Shown: positions 10,234 to 22,025 of the stretch, one piece after another
How the letters are laid out: each line of letters begins with the position of its first letter
How positions within the stretch are numbered: position 1 is the first letter of the stretch
From: Chondrus crispus
Taxonomy: Eukaryota > Rhodophyta > Florideophyceae > Gigartinales > Gigartinaceae
DNA: 64,000 nt
Direction of reading: 5' to 3'
Assembly: GCF_000350225.1 (NCBI RefSeq)
Contig: NW_005179334.1
Coordinates: 310,001 to 374,000, forward strand
Notes under the pieces: generated by a model
The model's input: the letters and a program-made list of their open reading frames with translations, nothing else
Databases searched by the model: none
Told to the model about the DNA's origin: nothing
Position numbers and translations under genes: made by a program

Positions 10234-12720
10234 CTGTAGACGGTATTCGACTAAGGGCGTCGGCGAGACAGTTCTTGATGCCCTTCACGTACGTGACGTC
10301 GAAGTCGAACTCGGCTAGGCGTAAACGCCACCGTGCTAATCGCCCGCTTGCGTCGGCGAGGTTCATTAACCAACGGAGGGAATGATGGTCGGTATTAACC
10401 GTGAATCGCTCGCGTTCCAAGTACGGGCGCAGCGTCTGAATGGCCCATACAATGGCTAAACATTCTTTCTCTGTCGTGGAGTAATTCCTGTCCGCCGACG
10501 AGAGTGTCCGAGACCAGAACCCGACGGGGTATCTGTTACCATCCTCGTGTTGCTGTAATAACGTGCAACCGAGTTGGGCGTCGGAGGCATCCGTGTCGAG
10601 GGAATAAGGTAGCCCCAGCCGCGGTAGTCGCAGTATCGGCGGAGTGATCAGGCACGTCTTCAGAGCTTCGAAGGCCGACCTGCGGTCTTCGTCGAGTTCG
10701 GGGAGCCGATCGGGTTCTCCCTTCTTGAGCATGGACGTCAACGGCGCCGCAATCTTGGCGAAGTGTTCGACGAAACGTCGGTACACGTTACACATACCCA
10801 GAAACGAGCGAAGATCGGTCTGGGTTCGTGGCGGCTTGGGCTCGGCCAAAGCCGAGACATTCTTCGGGTGGACATGAAGTTCCCCGGGTCGGATGATATG
10901 ACCCAGGTACTCCACGGAGTCCTGAAAGAATTTACACTTGTTCAGCTTCAGTGATAGCCCCTCTTGTTGTAGAGCAGAGAGAATTACCACGACATCCTTG
11001 AGATGTGTTTCATAATCCTTCGAGAATATGAAAATGTCATCCAAGTAGATGAGGCAGCTCTTCCATCGGTATCCGAAGAGGAGAATGTCCAACATCCGTT
11101 GGAACGTGGCGGGCGCGTTCATTAGCCCGAACGGCATTCGGTTAAATTGATAAGTACCGGCATGACATGTGAACGTGGTTTTCGGACGGTATTCTTCCGC
11201 AAAGGGGATTTGCCAATAACCCGAGTTACAATCTAGAGTTGTGAACACGTTCGCTTCGCCGGGCGAGTCCAGACACTCGTCCATGCGAGGAATTGGGTAA
11301 GTGTCCCGTACTGTCATCGCGTTCAAACGTCTGTAATCGACGCAGAAACGGAGGGATCCATCTGGTTTGGGGATGAGAACCACCGGGGATGCCCACTCTG
11401 ATTGTGATCGGGAGATGACCCCGCTTGAGAGCATCCCATCCACGGCGTCTTGTTCGGCTTGTCGTGACCATGGTCCAGCCCGATAGGGCTGACATCGAAA
11501 CGGCTTCGAGCCGGGGTTGAGTTCGATCCGGTGCTGCGTAGCCCGGACTTCCTCGAGATCGCCACTCCACATACGGGAGTACGGCGTAACCATGTCACGT
11601 ACTCGCGTGCCGACATGCGGCGGCAGATGTTGGAGGGAGACAGCGTCAATCTCTTGGGGTTCTTCCTTCGACGAAGCCGGGGGGGGCTTCTCCCCCTTCT
11701 CAGATTGGGGATCGTCCCCTTCTGTAAATTCCGCCGCCAGGAGGGCGTCGAGAGGCATCGCGGTGCTTAGCATGGCACGCGGATGGGGGGTCACGTACCC
11801 CAACACCTGGTTCTTCGAGAGGCGCTTGGGGGCTGTGGCGAAGTTGGCCACCAAGATCTTGAACTCTCGAAGTGCGGTGATGTGCGCGACCCCATTCGAC
11901 AGGGAGACGCGGTGTTTCGCATATAGCTGCAGGTTGGGTTCCAACACGGAAAAACCCGTACGACCGATGGTCACATGCACCCGGGCTTGCGTCCCTGGTT
12001 TTATGATAACCGGACGAGACACCTTGAGCTTGGGGGAAACTCGACCCGAGTCGTTGTCATACTCCTGTTCCGAGGGAAGCGGAGGCGCGTCGGCTCGACG
12101 AGTTGCCGGTTTTCTCACGATGGGGACTTTTGTCCCGTCATCGAGCTCGACCACCTTCCGACGTGGATAGATGGCCTCGACAAACTTGTCGTTAAAATCA
12201 CAGCCCAGGATGACTAGAGCTGCCAGGCGCTCGCACACAATGAACTTGCATTTCATGGTGCGAGTTGCTAGTCGAACAACGAGGGTGACGGAGCCGCTCG
12301 TTCGTGATGGTCGCCGGTTCGCGTCGGCGATAGTCGGGACTTCACCCGGTTCGAGTAAGCTCTCCCATCCTTTGGGCAGGGTGTCGGCGCGGACAAAATT
12401 AGAGCCGGCACCCGTATCCAGGATGGTGAGTTGACGCACCATGATGGAGGTGGTTAGCCCAAGGTCTGCGTATACCTTGTAATTACGTTGAGAAAGTGTG
12501 TAAACTGGCTCGGCGTTTTTGTCATCGGGGGAGTGCCTCCAGTTGTTCAGAAGCCGCGGTCGGCGGAGCGTCCCCATGCCCGTCGGATCGGGGTTGGAGG
12601 GACTCGCTTGGCGAGCGTGTCTCCGTCCCAAGACGCGGATCGCCAGATTCGGGGGCGGGGGTGACGCGGTATCCCGCGATGGAATGTCAGCGATTTTCGG
12701 CTGTGAGTCTCCTAGTTTTT
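10142..12720 (-). CDS. pol: A1 protease, reverse transcriptase and RNase H
   Basis: This is an uninterrupted pol frame of about 850 codons in the -1 frame relative to gag. It is open from the shift site near 12720; the first ATG is at 12631. Domains in order: retropepsin with LDTGAGSNF; reverse transcriptase with FCVDYRRLNA, SGYWQIP, MPFGLMNAPATF and the catalytic IYLDDIFIFSK; RNase H with LDTDASD, the ERNYSTTEKECLAIVWA helix and TDHHSLRWL. All catalytic residues seen are intact. It is expressed as a gag-pol fusion only if ribosomes shift frame at the end of gag. It is closely related to the A2 pol at 61623-64000 and more distantly to B. Confidence 0.95.
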
Positions 12721-12723
12721 CGG
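12712..12723 (-). promoter_or_regulatory. A1 gag/pol -1 frameshift site (degenerate)
   Basis: In the gag frame the last codons are CCG AAA AAC TAG; pol is in the -1 frame. The heptamer is G AAA AAC, one base away from the canonical A AAA AAC found at the same place in A2. The context AAAAACTAGGAGA is shared by both copies. Confidence 0.6.
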
Positions 12724-14786
12724 AGGGGCGGTCTTGCCGTTCAGAGGGCTTGACTTCTCCGAAGCGGAGGGAGACTTCGACGGCAAGACGGGTGCGATCA
12801 GCCGATTAGCCTCGAAACTGAGGAGGGCAACAGCGCGCAAGTACGCGTCTGCCGGAGCACGGGCCTTCTGTGCCGCCGTGAGCCTCTCAAAATTATGAGG
12901 GACGAGCGACACATCGCGCACCTTCATGCTACAGTCTGGGTTAATATGATTCCCGACTTTGTAGCATGTGTAGCAGATGATTTGCGGGGAAGGTGTCTTC
13001 ATGTCCCAGGGTCCTTCTCGACCGGCAAAACCGGGAGACTTCTCGCGCGGTCTCGGAAGCCAGGGGGGGTCCTTGTAGGCCGCCGCTCTCCGTAGAACAA
13101 CGAATCCTTCTCGTTGAATGAGGATCCCTCGATGGGAAATGACGGTGACCCAGCCGCGGCGGCGAATGGCTCGTCATTGGCGAGGGAGCTCTCGGCGTCC
13201 AGGCCGGTATGATAGCTCGGGGTCAGACCCGCGGTTGTTGATGAGGGCATACTGTCTGCCATCGCCAACACTTGCTTGGCGGCGGGTCTCGTGAAGTCGA
13301 CGCGTCTTCTCGCGCCAGCCGTCTGCGCGCGGTAGGCCTCCCCTTGAGCGCGGGCTTCGGCCACCGTGTCCTCGAATGAGGATCGGGGGTGATTCTCCCT
13401 TGCTTGGAGCACCAACGGCTTGATCGCCGGAAAGAGGCCCTCTATGAACAAGGTAGTGCGTTCATAAGGGGAATGGATGTCCCCACAACGCGCGAGGGCG
13501 GTTAACATACGAGTCCCATACTCGGTCTCAACTTCGCTGGGTTTTTGGCGTAAATCCCGGACCACAGAGAGTGCTTGCTCGATCTGAATATTCGTAGCAT
13601 ACGTACGAAGCAACCAGTTCACTGCTGGTGGCCACGACGCAATCCCTTGATTGCGTCGGAATTATCCTCGGTGGGATTCATACGCCTCCTTCGCCGGCGG
13701 GTTGAGGAGATGCGGCAAGGCCATGGGAGCCATTGCCTCCGACTTTTCTGCGTTGTCGAAATTCTCCTTACATCTACCCAAAAAGCTGATGACTTTGATC
13801 GGGTCGGACCCGTTAAACTTGTACTCCCCCAATACGACGAGGAGATATTGCACGAGCTTACGCGTCGTGGCGCACACCTTTGCATCGACGGTCGGGTCGG
13901 TATTCACGAGACGGAAAGCTCGATAATTACACGCGCCTCGGAAGCGGTGGTTGGTCGGTTTCCACACCGTCACACCCTTCGCCTTAGGGCCGAAGGTCGG
14001 TTGTGGTACCGTGAATGCCTCGGCTTCGGAGTCCGAATCGGAGTCGGATTCTGAAGCTGAGGGCGGGGATTCACCCGAGTAACCGGAGAAATCCTTCGGT
14101 TCAGGTCGGCTTCCGTTGCCGGACTTGTGAGGGCGGCCTTCGGTCTTGACCTTCTTGTCGCGGGACGATCTTGGTGACGGACCTCGGGTGGCCGCTAGGT
14201 CCGGGATAGGATCTCGTTGTCCCTCCATCGTCAGGGGATCGGGGAACGGGATCCCGGCGGCCGTGAGAGCCGATTTCGTGACGTCGGCGAACAGTAGATT
14301 TTCGTCCAACGGTTGTAACGCATGTAACTGCGGGTTTGGTCTTCGCTTCGACGCGGTCGACTCGTCTTGTCTACCGGGAGCGGGTCGTGATTGCGCCGTT
14401 TCCAAGGCGAGGTTACGCCGACGGAGGTCGTTGACTTCCCGCGTCAGGCGATTTACTTCTTCCCGTAGAGGAAGGAGCGTCTTGTCGAAGGTGGAGCCGA
14501 TGTCCTTCTGCCACGCTCGAGTGAGAATGCCTTCTAGCGCGGCGAGGCGATCACGTCCCTGTTGGGACTGTACCTCCGCCTGAGCGGCGATCTTACCAGC
14601 AACAAGGCTGTCCAACATCTCGCGTATCTTGGCGGTGTGCGAGTTGCGTTTCTCCTCGATTAAGTTGAGAGAGAACCTCTCGGCTTCACGGAGGCCTTCG
14701 CGGCGGTTCGGCGTGATCCACGCCGCGACGGGCGCTGGGACGTCTCTCGGACGATTGTCATGGGACGACTCGGAGCCGGTCACCAT
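12712..14786 (-). pseudogene. gag: A1 gag with one nonsense codon and one frameshift
   Basis: This is the capsid/nucleocapsid precursor, about 690 codons in A-family elements. The ATG at 14786 begins MVTGSESSHDNRPRDVP. An N-terminal coiled-coil-like region is followed by a Ser/Asp/Glu tract, then the capsid core (FGPKAKGVTVWKPTNHRF, CNYRAFRLV, VISFLGRCKENFDNA), and finally a zinc knuckle CYTCYKVGNHINPDC (CX2CX4HX4C). Compared with the intact gag of A2, an in-frame TAA occurs at 13662-13664 where A2 has Leu. A frameshift lies just before the knuckle (about 13000). The gag therefore cannot be made whole from this copy. Confidence 0.9.
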
Positions 14787-14900
14787 GGCGAATACACCTA
14801 ACGGTCCGTGCGTGAGGGAAAGGCGCAGGGAGGAGAGATAAAAAGGGAAAGTAGGTCAGGGAAGACAGAGGACACTCGGATGACCGAGAGTATCGACTGT

Positions 14901-14918
14901 TTCTAGGTCGGGAGACCA
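14901..14918 (-). promoter_or_regulatory. Primer-binding site of A1
   Basis: TGGTCTCCCGACCTAGAA lies 3 nt after the 5' LTR on the minus strand. The identical 18 nt occurs at 17414-17431 (element D) and 59342-59359 (A2), so these families prime from the same tRNA. The tRNA would end in GGTCGGGAGACCA; its identity is not known to me. Confidence 0.85.
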
Positions 14919-14921
14919 AAA

Positions 14922-15566
14922 TGTCGTGCACTACAGCCACGTGTGGCGGCTGTAGGCAGAGCGACGCGCGTTGGTATGCGTAAGGGAATTCGGGAGACCA
15001 CCCGGTGGATGACCGGAACCCGGATCCGGGCGCGTCTTGCGCGGTAGAAAAGTAGAACTAGAGTCAGCAATAAAGAGGAAGAATTAAAGGAAAAACAGAA
15101 CTAACCGAGCGGACAGCACAGTAGTTAACGTAGCGCCCGCGCGGTTGGGTCGACGCGCGCGGGGAAGGCAGTTGGGATTCTAGGGATGTAGATGGCCGGG
15201 TCGGTATGGGCGAGCCAGTACCGAGTCGAGGCTACAACCTAGAATCCAGAAACCAAGGTAAAAGACCCGAGGCTTCGTGCCTCTTTACTTCGATTATCGG
15301 GTTGACTATATAGTCCCTATCGCCGTAATGGCGAAGCTAAATTACACTATAAATTAGAATAACTAGAATATACGGGTGTAACCCCGAAGAGTCCCGGCGC
15401 AGCCCCTATGGGCCCAGCGGGGGGCGGAGGAAGGACACGTGTTCACCGACGCGGTCTGGCAGACAAGTAGGGAAGCCCACGTGTACCCGTGGTACACGTG
15501 GTGGCGGGAGTCGGCGCGATTTGGGGGTAGGGACAGCTGTCCCTGTACACGGTGCAGTGCACTACA
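14922..15566 (-). repeat. 5' LTR of A1
   Basis: This 645-bp LTR is the partner of 4425-5071 and the promoter end of the minus-strand element. The palindrome GACTATATAGTC with a central TATA is conserved here, as is the CCACGTGTACC hairpin (about 15477-15501). Confidence 0.95.
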
Positions 15567-15571
15567 TCAAC

Positions 15572-16845
15572 TTCTTTCTCCGAACAATAATTAATATCGC
15601 ATTCCTGGCATACACTACGACGTCCCACTTCCCGCTTATTCGCCGGAAGCATTCAAAGAACCGACCGAGCATGTACACCTTTCCACATCGCCCTGTCTCA
15701 TCTTCTTCTAACCCTGGACACAATTTCCCGAAGCCCCTAAACCAAAACCGTAACCAATTAAACTGAAAGGACCATTTCGGTAATATTCGTGCTTTTCATA
15801 ATTGTGGATGCAACTATCACTTCATTAGGGACTGCAATCGCCCTGTATCACTGACGAGGAAAATAGGAAAAATGCTGTAAAATCTTCCTAATGAAAATGG
15901 ACATACTAAGCGTGTTCTATTTGAGTTATGCCAGCTGGCAGAAGAAGTATTGTTCACAAAAGATACCGTTCAAAGCGACTTTGATACGTACTCCACGCCA
16001 ACCGCTTCCGACAACGACGAAAATGACTCGGCAGAAGAAGACGATCAAGCTATTCCCATTCATTACAACTCAGTTGACCTTAATGATGATCCCATGGTTT
16101 TTACTAACGGAACCGATCCCACGAATTTTTAAAAAGCAACAGTGAGCCCTCACAATGTAAAGATATATACTTTGACGCTGGTTGCAAAAAGAAGAAGTGC
16201 AAAATTTAAAATTCCATGTACATCAACACTCAGCAGACTATTCAGATGTCAGAAAAGAGCATGCCATCCTACATACACCGTTGCTTCCAAAGAACAGAAC
16301 GGAAAACCTTACCTTTGTTGTCAATGCCCAAGTACTTGGCTAGGAGCCTGCCTGGACACAGGCGCACAAACTACTGTTATCGGTAAGAAGAAAGCCAAGT
16401 CTTACTGTCATATCGGTTTGGAAGTGACAAACAGAAGTCACTAGGTTCGATTCTTATCCATACACTTATACCAGGTAAACGATTTATAACAGAACACGTG
16501 GACATCGTGCACGCTGACGTCCCGGTCTTGCTCGGGCTGTACTTCATGGATAAATACAAAAAATTTGCAGACACAGTACGGAACTTGCTTTGCTTTCCGT
16601 CACCACAAATTTCAATTCCTGTATCCCGAAAGCTTGGCCACGTCTATCTAGCCCGGACAAAGACCTCTCACGCTATGTTTACGAGATCCGAATTTCTTAG
16701 AATGCACCGCGGATTCTCTCACCCCACCAATGATAAACTGCTCAACCTCCTGAATCTCGCACGGCCCGATGACATGATCTGCGATACTGTCAAGACACTT
16801 GTGTAGTATAACCCCCTGGGACGAGATTTAGACTATATCTGGTAC
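15572..16845 (+). pseudogene. Relic E, right part: gag end, zinc knuckle, retropepsin
   Basis: This continues the relic split by A1. About 15791-15835 encodes a knuckle in which the first Cys is Phe (FHNCGCNYHFIRDC); an acidic linker follows (15950-16132). An aspartic protease with ACLDTGAQTTVIG sits within 16142-16444. Then 16498-16806, in another frame, has VPVLLGLYFMDKYK and the pre-integrase-like motif LRMHRGFSHPTNDKLLNLL. At least two frameshifts and several stops are present. The relic ends at 16845 where the LTR of element D begins; its RT and RNase H are not in the window. This is a dead element of uncertain superfamily. Confidence 0.7.
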
Positions 16846-17412
16846 TGTAGCGCCCGAGATCTACAGTACGACGCGCATGCGCGGGCGTTCTGTCAGCACC
16901 GAACGCTGAAAGCCCTGCAGTACGCGCGACCCGCACTCACTACTGTAGCCGACTACAGTAGCACTACAGTCCAGTACGTACTGTACTGTAGTATGATAGG
17001 ACTTACTTCTACATTAAATGCGTGAGCGTACCGAGGGCGGACGGGAGAGGGCAAGCACGGGCTTGTCCAGAACCCACGCCTCTGGTTAAGCTCGCCCCGG
17101 TTATTCTAGAACGGGTTCCCACTAGCCCGTATCTAGTTAGGGACCGAGCGGGCAGAGGGCGCGCGAGCACGCGAGCGAGCCTAGATCCGCCTCCACCTGT
17201 CAGCGCTGGTACGCCACTCAGCGCTGCTAGGGGCGTCGAGGCATAGATCGGCCCGCCCGTGCGCGCGTCCCCGTCCGACCCCGCTCTACCACCAAGCTAC
17301 CCGGGGCCCGCTTCCCGGTTCCGTTAGCTGGGGTTGCTTCCGGTCTTCCCGCCAATCGGGTCTACGTCGAACGGTGCATACACCCCGTCGGCGTTGGGGT
17401 GTTTATGCTACA
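16846..17412 (+). repeat. 5' LTR of gypsy element D
   Basis: This 567-bp LTR has perfect 6-bp inverted ends TGTAGC...GCTACA, followed after one base by the PBS TGGTCTCCCGACCTAGAA. It is dense in TACTGTA/TACAGTA words, including CTACTGTAG-CCGA-CTACAGTAG and the palindrome CAGTACGTACTG in 16938-16990. No second LTR is in the window, so the element is 3'-truncated. The five bases before it are GGTAC. Confidence 0.8.
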
Positions 17413-19115
17413 GTGGTCTCCCGACCTAGAAGACTCTAAGATCGTTTCGAGAAGACTGTATTTTCCTCTGCGTCCGTACGTGTTGAGATTAGTGAGGAGG
17501 TCGAAGCCTAGATCCGCTGCGTACTGGGGGATATGCGAGCGGCTGCTACACAAGTTCAATCAGCCCCGTTCGGCGACGGCGACGCAGGTCTTCGAGACCG
17601 CGAACCGTCGCCAGAGTCCTCCGAAGTACAAGCGGCGGCGATGTACGGACACATCGCGGACTACATCGAGGATGTCCGTACTTCCCGTCTAATCGACGTG
17701 GCGGGTGCCGTCTACTCGCGCTGTAGGACGAACTGCGCTCCATACGGGAGGGTCTGTCTGACCGAGTCAGCCCATCGCTGGAGAATCTCCGAGCACTGAT
17801 TGACCAGTTGCACTCGCGACTTGTGCTCGTCGAATACTCGCCTCTCGAGTACGTATGGGGAAAGTAGTCCCGAGAAGCCGACCTCATCGAGAGGTCCTGA
17901 CGCTCATCCGCTCCTCTCGTCGGAGCAACTAGGTGTCCTCGCGCACCTGACCGCTGAGATGGAGTCCACCCGGCAGCGTGCCCGTGACCTGGAACGAACC
18001 ATGGCCGCAAGGCTACCCGGGGCCCCCACGAGAGGGCCCAGTGGTGCCGTACATCCGACCGCTGCCGCCGCGCAAGGACAATGCCTGAATGGTGCCTTCA
18101 CCAGTCGAGACGCAGGAAGAAGACGACCCACGACGGACGCGAACGTTGCGTCCGAGTCCCAAGCTCTGCCACATGCCCCCGTAAGCACTTGGCAGACAGG
18201 ACGGGTACCGTATCGTGACGACCAGGACCGTGGAGAAGCTGCTCGCGGATCAAGAGACCCGATTTTCTCTTTTGATTCTCGCTGGGGCATCTACCAGCCT
18301 GTGGACCTCACCGGGCACCCCGGTCCGGTAGACGTCCGTACGCTACCCGCCACCATGTCACGCGCGTTCGTATGATGGAAAAGGCATCGTCCGAAAGGTC
18401 AAGCGAAGCCGCCCGAAAGGGCTTGGTGCCACTGTACCTCCGAACGCTCCCGACGCGCTGGAAGGGATCCTGACTAGTGCCGACACCAGTCGGGTCACGG
18501 GGCGACGAAGCACCAAAACGGACGCCAATTTTGCATCCGAGACCCAAGCCCTACCGCATGTAGCCTGAGACATGCGGCAGATGAAACGCGTATCGTACGC
18601 AGACGCCCAGGACTGAGGAGGAGCCACTCGCGGATCCGGAGAACCTATGTTCCCCGTCGATCCTAGCTCGGGCGGCTGCCCGCCGGTGGATCTCACAGGG
18701 CACCCAATCTCGTAGACGTCCGTATGCATCACGAATTCGCACGCGGACTAGCGCCTGAGACCCGGGCCGCAGTGGCTGAGACCGTCCCACCATTGCCCGG
18801 ACATCAAAAGACAGACCCTCCAACGATCCGCCGTATCGCGACGGCGGGAGGCACAACGTGCCGCGCTCAGCGCGGTTTGCCGTTTTCGGATCCGGAACCG
18901 GCACGACGGGGAATCGAACGCCCAGATCTCATGCTACAAGTTCGCCTGCGGCATCCCTCTACATTGGAGAAGATGAGTGGCAGGCCGACCCTGTCCTCAT
19001 TACGCGAGGCTACAAGCCCGTGGGAGGCCGACCTTCCACGACAGGGTCAACGAGATCGACTGGAAGCTTTGCCACTACGTTCGCGAACACGACGAGAGCC
19101 GGCCATGACGAGACC
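17413..19115 (+). pseudogene. gag: Element D gag, decayed, with an internal 385-bp tandem duplication
   Basis: The frame is open 17533-17796 and, after one TGA, 17800-18375. It contains a coiled-coil-like segment (LGVLAHLTAEMESTRQRARD). A segment starting TDANVASESQALPH and ending near PVDLTGHPGP recurs 385 bp downstream as TDANFASETQALPH ... PVDLTGHP, in another frame because 385 is not a multiple of three. Beyond 18500 the gag is broken by stops. Around 19030-19090 one frame gives FHDRVNEIDWKLCHYVREHD, a possible capsid remnant. No pol follows: at about 19115 the sequence switches to the minus-strand element C. It shares its PBS with A1 and A2 but is otherwise divergent. Confidence 0.6.
18031..18740 (+). 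repeat. Diverged tandem duplication, period 385 bp
   Basis: Matching anchors GACGCGAACGTTGCGTCCGA at 18136 and GACGCCAATTTTGCATCCGA at 18521, and GTGGACCTCACCGGGCACCC at 18301 and GTGGATCTCACAGGGCACCC at 18686, give the same 385-bp spacing. The copies are clearly diverged, so the duplication is old. Confidence 0.75.
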
Positions 19116-20187
19116 CTAACACATAGCAAGGATGACGTACTTCTAGGATTCTGCATGGTCCGTAGGACTTCGATACGCATGCAGGCCATTTTGTGCCCCC
19201 GAAAGCGGTCCCTCGGGCCACGAGCACTTCATCTCCCTTTCGGAAGAAGTGAGAGGACACAACAACAATCCTCTTCTCTGCTGAAGCTCCGGAGCGGATT
19301 GCCCGTGGAACAGACCCAGCTAGGAGTTCCAAACATCGATGAACGTCTGAGGAGGGAACAACTACACTTGCACCCATCTCGGCGCCGGGGTCCATCCGAG
19401 GTGCGAGCCCATACATTAATTTGAAAGGCGACGCGCCATTTCTCAGGGCGCGTCGGCGATATCCGTATAGAACTTGAGTGAGTGCTTTGTCCCACTCCAT
19501 TCCAGTCTCCAGAACTGTTTTTCGAACGGCAGCCTTAAAAGTTCCAACCGTTCTCTTCGCTCCACCACTAGAGATAGGAGCGTAGGCGAGAACGGTGCGC
19601 CACGTCATGCCGGGCCGAGCCGTGAAGCTAGAAACGGCCGAGGCTGTGGAGCTGGTTGAATTGTCAGAGACAATGGTCCGCGGAGGGCCGAATGAGTACA
19701 TAATTTCTCTCTTGACGAAGTCAAGAACCACTTGCGCAGTACTATCAGCGGTGGCTGTCGCAATTGGCCATCCTGTCAGATGTTCAACCGCAACTAACAC
19801 GAAGCGGATTCCGGAGGAGGTGGCAGGGAAGGGACCGGCAGAGTCAATAGATAAAACATCAAACAAGCTTGAAATAGGAAAGCGCAAAGTGGTCTTGTAC
19901 TTGAGAATAGGGCGTGCCATCTGACACCCCTCACAACTCTTCACGCAGTCTCTTACGTCCTTCTAAACGGTCGGCCACCGGTACCTTTCTGTGAAAAATT
20001 AACGAGTAGTCTTCAAGTCCCAGTGCCCAATGTCGTCATGGAAACTCTTCACTACCTTCTCACGATAGGAGGTTGGGACAACAACACGGAGACCAGGGAT
20101 GGTAGGGCGGAAAAGTTTAGCCTCCCGCACAAGAAGATTCTTCGCATTAGTCTTCATGCGAGATTTCCTGCGGTCATCCAACCCCAC
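19115..20187 (-). pseudogene. pol: Element C integrase, inactive
   Basis: The zinc domain is split: HDDIGHWD in 19999-20187, then after stops DCVKSCEGCQ (HHCC). In the core (19075-19944 frame) the first Asp (LSIDSAGPF) and second Asp (IVSDNSTS) are present. The third catalytic residue is Lys, not Glu: the conserved NGxAER reads SGGAKR (AAG). The enzyme is therefore dead even without the frame breaks. The C-terminal part ends at RHPCYVL near 19115 where the element is cut. Confidence 0.85.
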
Positions 20188-20250
20188 CGGAGTTTCGCCT
20201 TGCAGATATGACAGGATGTTTCCACAAGAATCTTCTAGATCTCCTGTAGA

Positions 20251-21769
20251 TTAGACTGGCGTGGATATGGCTAAGGCAAGTTCTCCCTCTTCAATACCAG
20301 TAGAGTTGCCTCCCTTTTCGGGCTGAATACGAGAAAGATAGTCAGCTGCACTATTTGCCGAGCCACGTCGATATTCCACGGTGAAGTCGTACTCAGCTAG
20401 GAATTCTAGCCAACGAGCCAGACGACCGTAGATGTTCTCCTTGCGAAAGGCGTAACTAAGAGCCTGGTGATCAGTAATCAATTTGAAAGGTGTAGACGAA
20501 AGCACATAAATACGAAATTTCTTCAAAGCAAAGATGACCGCAAGTGCCTTACGCTCACAAGCGGAGTACTTGCGCTCAGATGTATTCATAGTACGACTTG
20601 CGTACTGGATGGGATGTATCTTCCCGTCATTCTTCTTTTGAGCCAACACAGCTCCGACGAAGACCGAGGACGCATATGTCTCAACGATGAAGGGCTTCTC
20701 GAAGTCTGGGTAAGCGAAGACGGGTGGGGAAGTCAACTCAATACGTATTTCATCAAAGGCTTCTTGCATTTCTCCGGTCCATTTCAATCGTGCATTTCCG
20801 GATGTAGCCGCATGGAGTACAGCAGCGATATCGGCAAACTTGTAAATGAAACGACGGTAGTAGCTTGCTAACCCGAGAAAACTCCTAAGTTCTGTCGTAA
20901 TGCTCGGGATCGGTGCATTCCGGATTGCTTCGCCCTTGCCCAGGTCTACAGCAATCCCGCTCTTGTCGACAATATGACCGAGCAACTTGATATTCGCTTG
21001 AGCGAAGTTACATCTCGTCAACTTAAGCTTAAGGCCAGCCTCCTCAATCGCATGAAATACTTGCTGCAGGTTCCGGATATGCTCTTCTAGATTCTTGGGG
21101 AACACTACAACGTCATCAAGGTCTACGCGCACAAACGGCGCTCCGCGAAAGACTGTATCCATCATTCTCTGAAATGTCGAAGGCGCATTCATCAATCCAA
21201 AGGGCACGACTGCGAACTTATACGTCCCGTAGCGGCAGACGAAAGTGGTCATTTCTTTGCATTGTTGTGCCATCCGAATTTGCCAGTAACCGCTGAACAA
21301 ATCTAGAGAAGTGAAGTGCAAACTTCCTTCCAATTCGTCAAATATCTCCTCGATTTGCGGCAAAGGCCATCATTCTGCCTTCATCCTCTGGTTCAGTGTA
21401 CGGTAATCAAAACAGAAGCGTGGATTACCATCTTTTTTTGGATACGATGACCACTGGGAACGGCCACGGGGAGCTGGAAGGGGTGATGATTCCTGCTTCC
21501 AGCATTTTGTCGAGCTCTTTCCGCACAATTTCGTTATGCAACGGAGCCATTCTCCTTGCCGAGTGGTAGCTTGGATTCGTAACATCGAACTCGAAGTGAT
21601 GCTTAATCGGGGCCTCAGCAGGCCGAAGGTCGTCGAGAGATGTTGCAACAATACTCTTATCCATCAATGCGTTCTCGACGATGCTTTGAGCTTCATTGTC
21701 GAGATGAGCAAGTCTCTCCTGAAGAATTCTCACTGTCGATGGCATTGGAATCGGATGACTCCATTTCAT
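20251..21769 (-). pseudogene. pol: Element C reverse transcriptase/RNase H, inactive
   Basis: RT starts in 21425-21769 (EFDVTNPSYHSARRMAPLHN, LEAGIITPSSSPWPFPVV). A frameshift follows in a run of seven A (minus strand, about 21433-21439) that interrupts SKKDG. A TGA occurs where the family has Arg before WPLPQI (about 21371). The long frame 20251-21363 holds FTSLDLFSGYWQI, VPFGLMNAPSTFQ, RNase H (ERKYSACERKALAVIFAL, TDHQALSYAF) and ends near AADYLSRIQ. The polymerase motif is DLDD (VRVDLDDVVV) instead of YLDD, a single T-to-G change in the Tyr codon. Frameshift, nonsense and active-site mutations agree that the copy is dead. Confidence 0.9.
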
Positions 21770-22025
21770 CCTCTTCTTTCATCGCTGCGTCCACACTCGC
21801 GTCTTGCTCGAATGGGTTATCGCCAAGAATGACGACCACATAGGTCTCTTCTTCCGACGAACTATCTGAGGCGAGCTACTCGTCATTAGAAGTGAAGTCA
21901 TCACTATCCGTCTCCGAACCTGCCACGATAGGACTTACTTGGTCAAACTCCAAACTCTTCGTCACGGTTTTGTTTCCAATCACAATTTTAACAGACTGGT
22001 GACCTGGATCGATGCAGGCCTGAAG

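Larger units (their letters stand above)
4425..15566 (-). mobile_element. Ty3/gypsy LTR retrotransposon A1 (11.1 kb, complete ends)
   Basis: Two LTRs (4425-5071 and 14922-15566) both begin TGT and end ACA. They are flanked by the 5-bp target-site duplication TCAAC at 4420-4424 and 15567-15571. Order on the minus strand: 5' LTR, PBS TGGTCTCCCGACCTAGAA (14901-14918), gag, protease-RT-RNase H, integrase, a 1.5-kb spacer, an antisense gene on the plus strand, a polypurine tract (AAGAAGGGGGATC on minus, just inside 5072), 3' LTR. The LTRs differ at roughly 20-25 positions, so the insertion is older than B or the copia element. It interrupts relic E. A second subfamily member, A2, starts at 58707. 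Confidence 0.95.
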
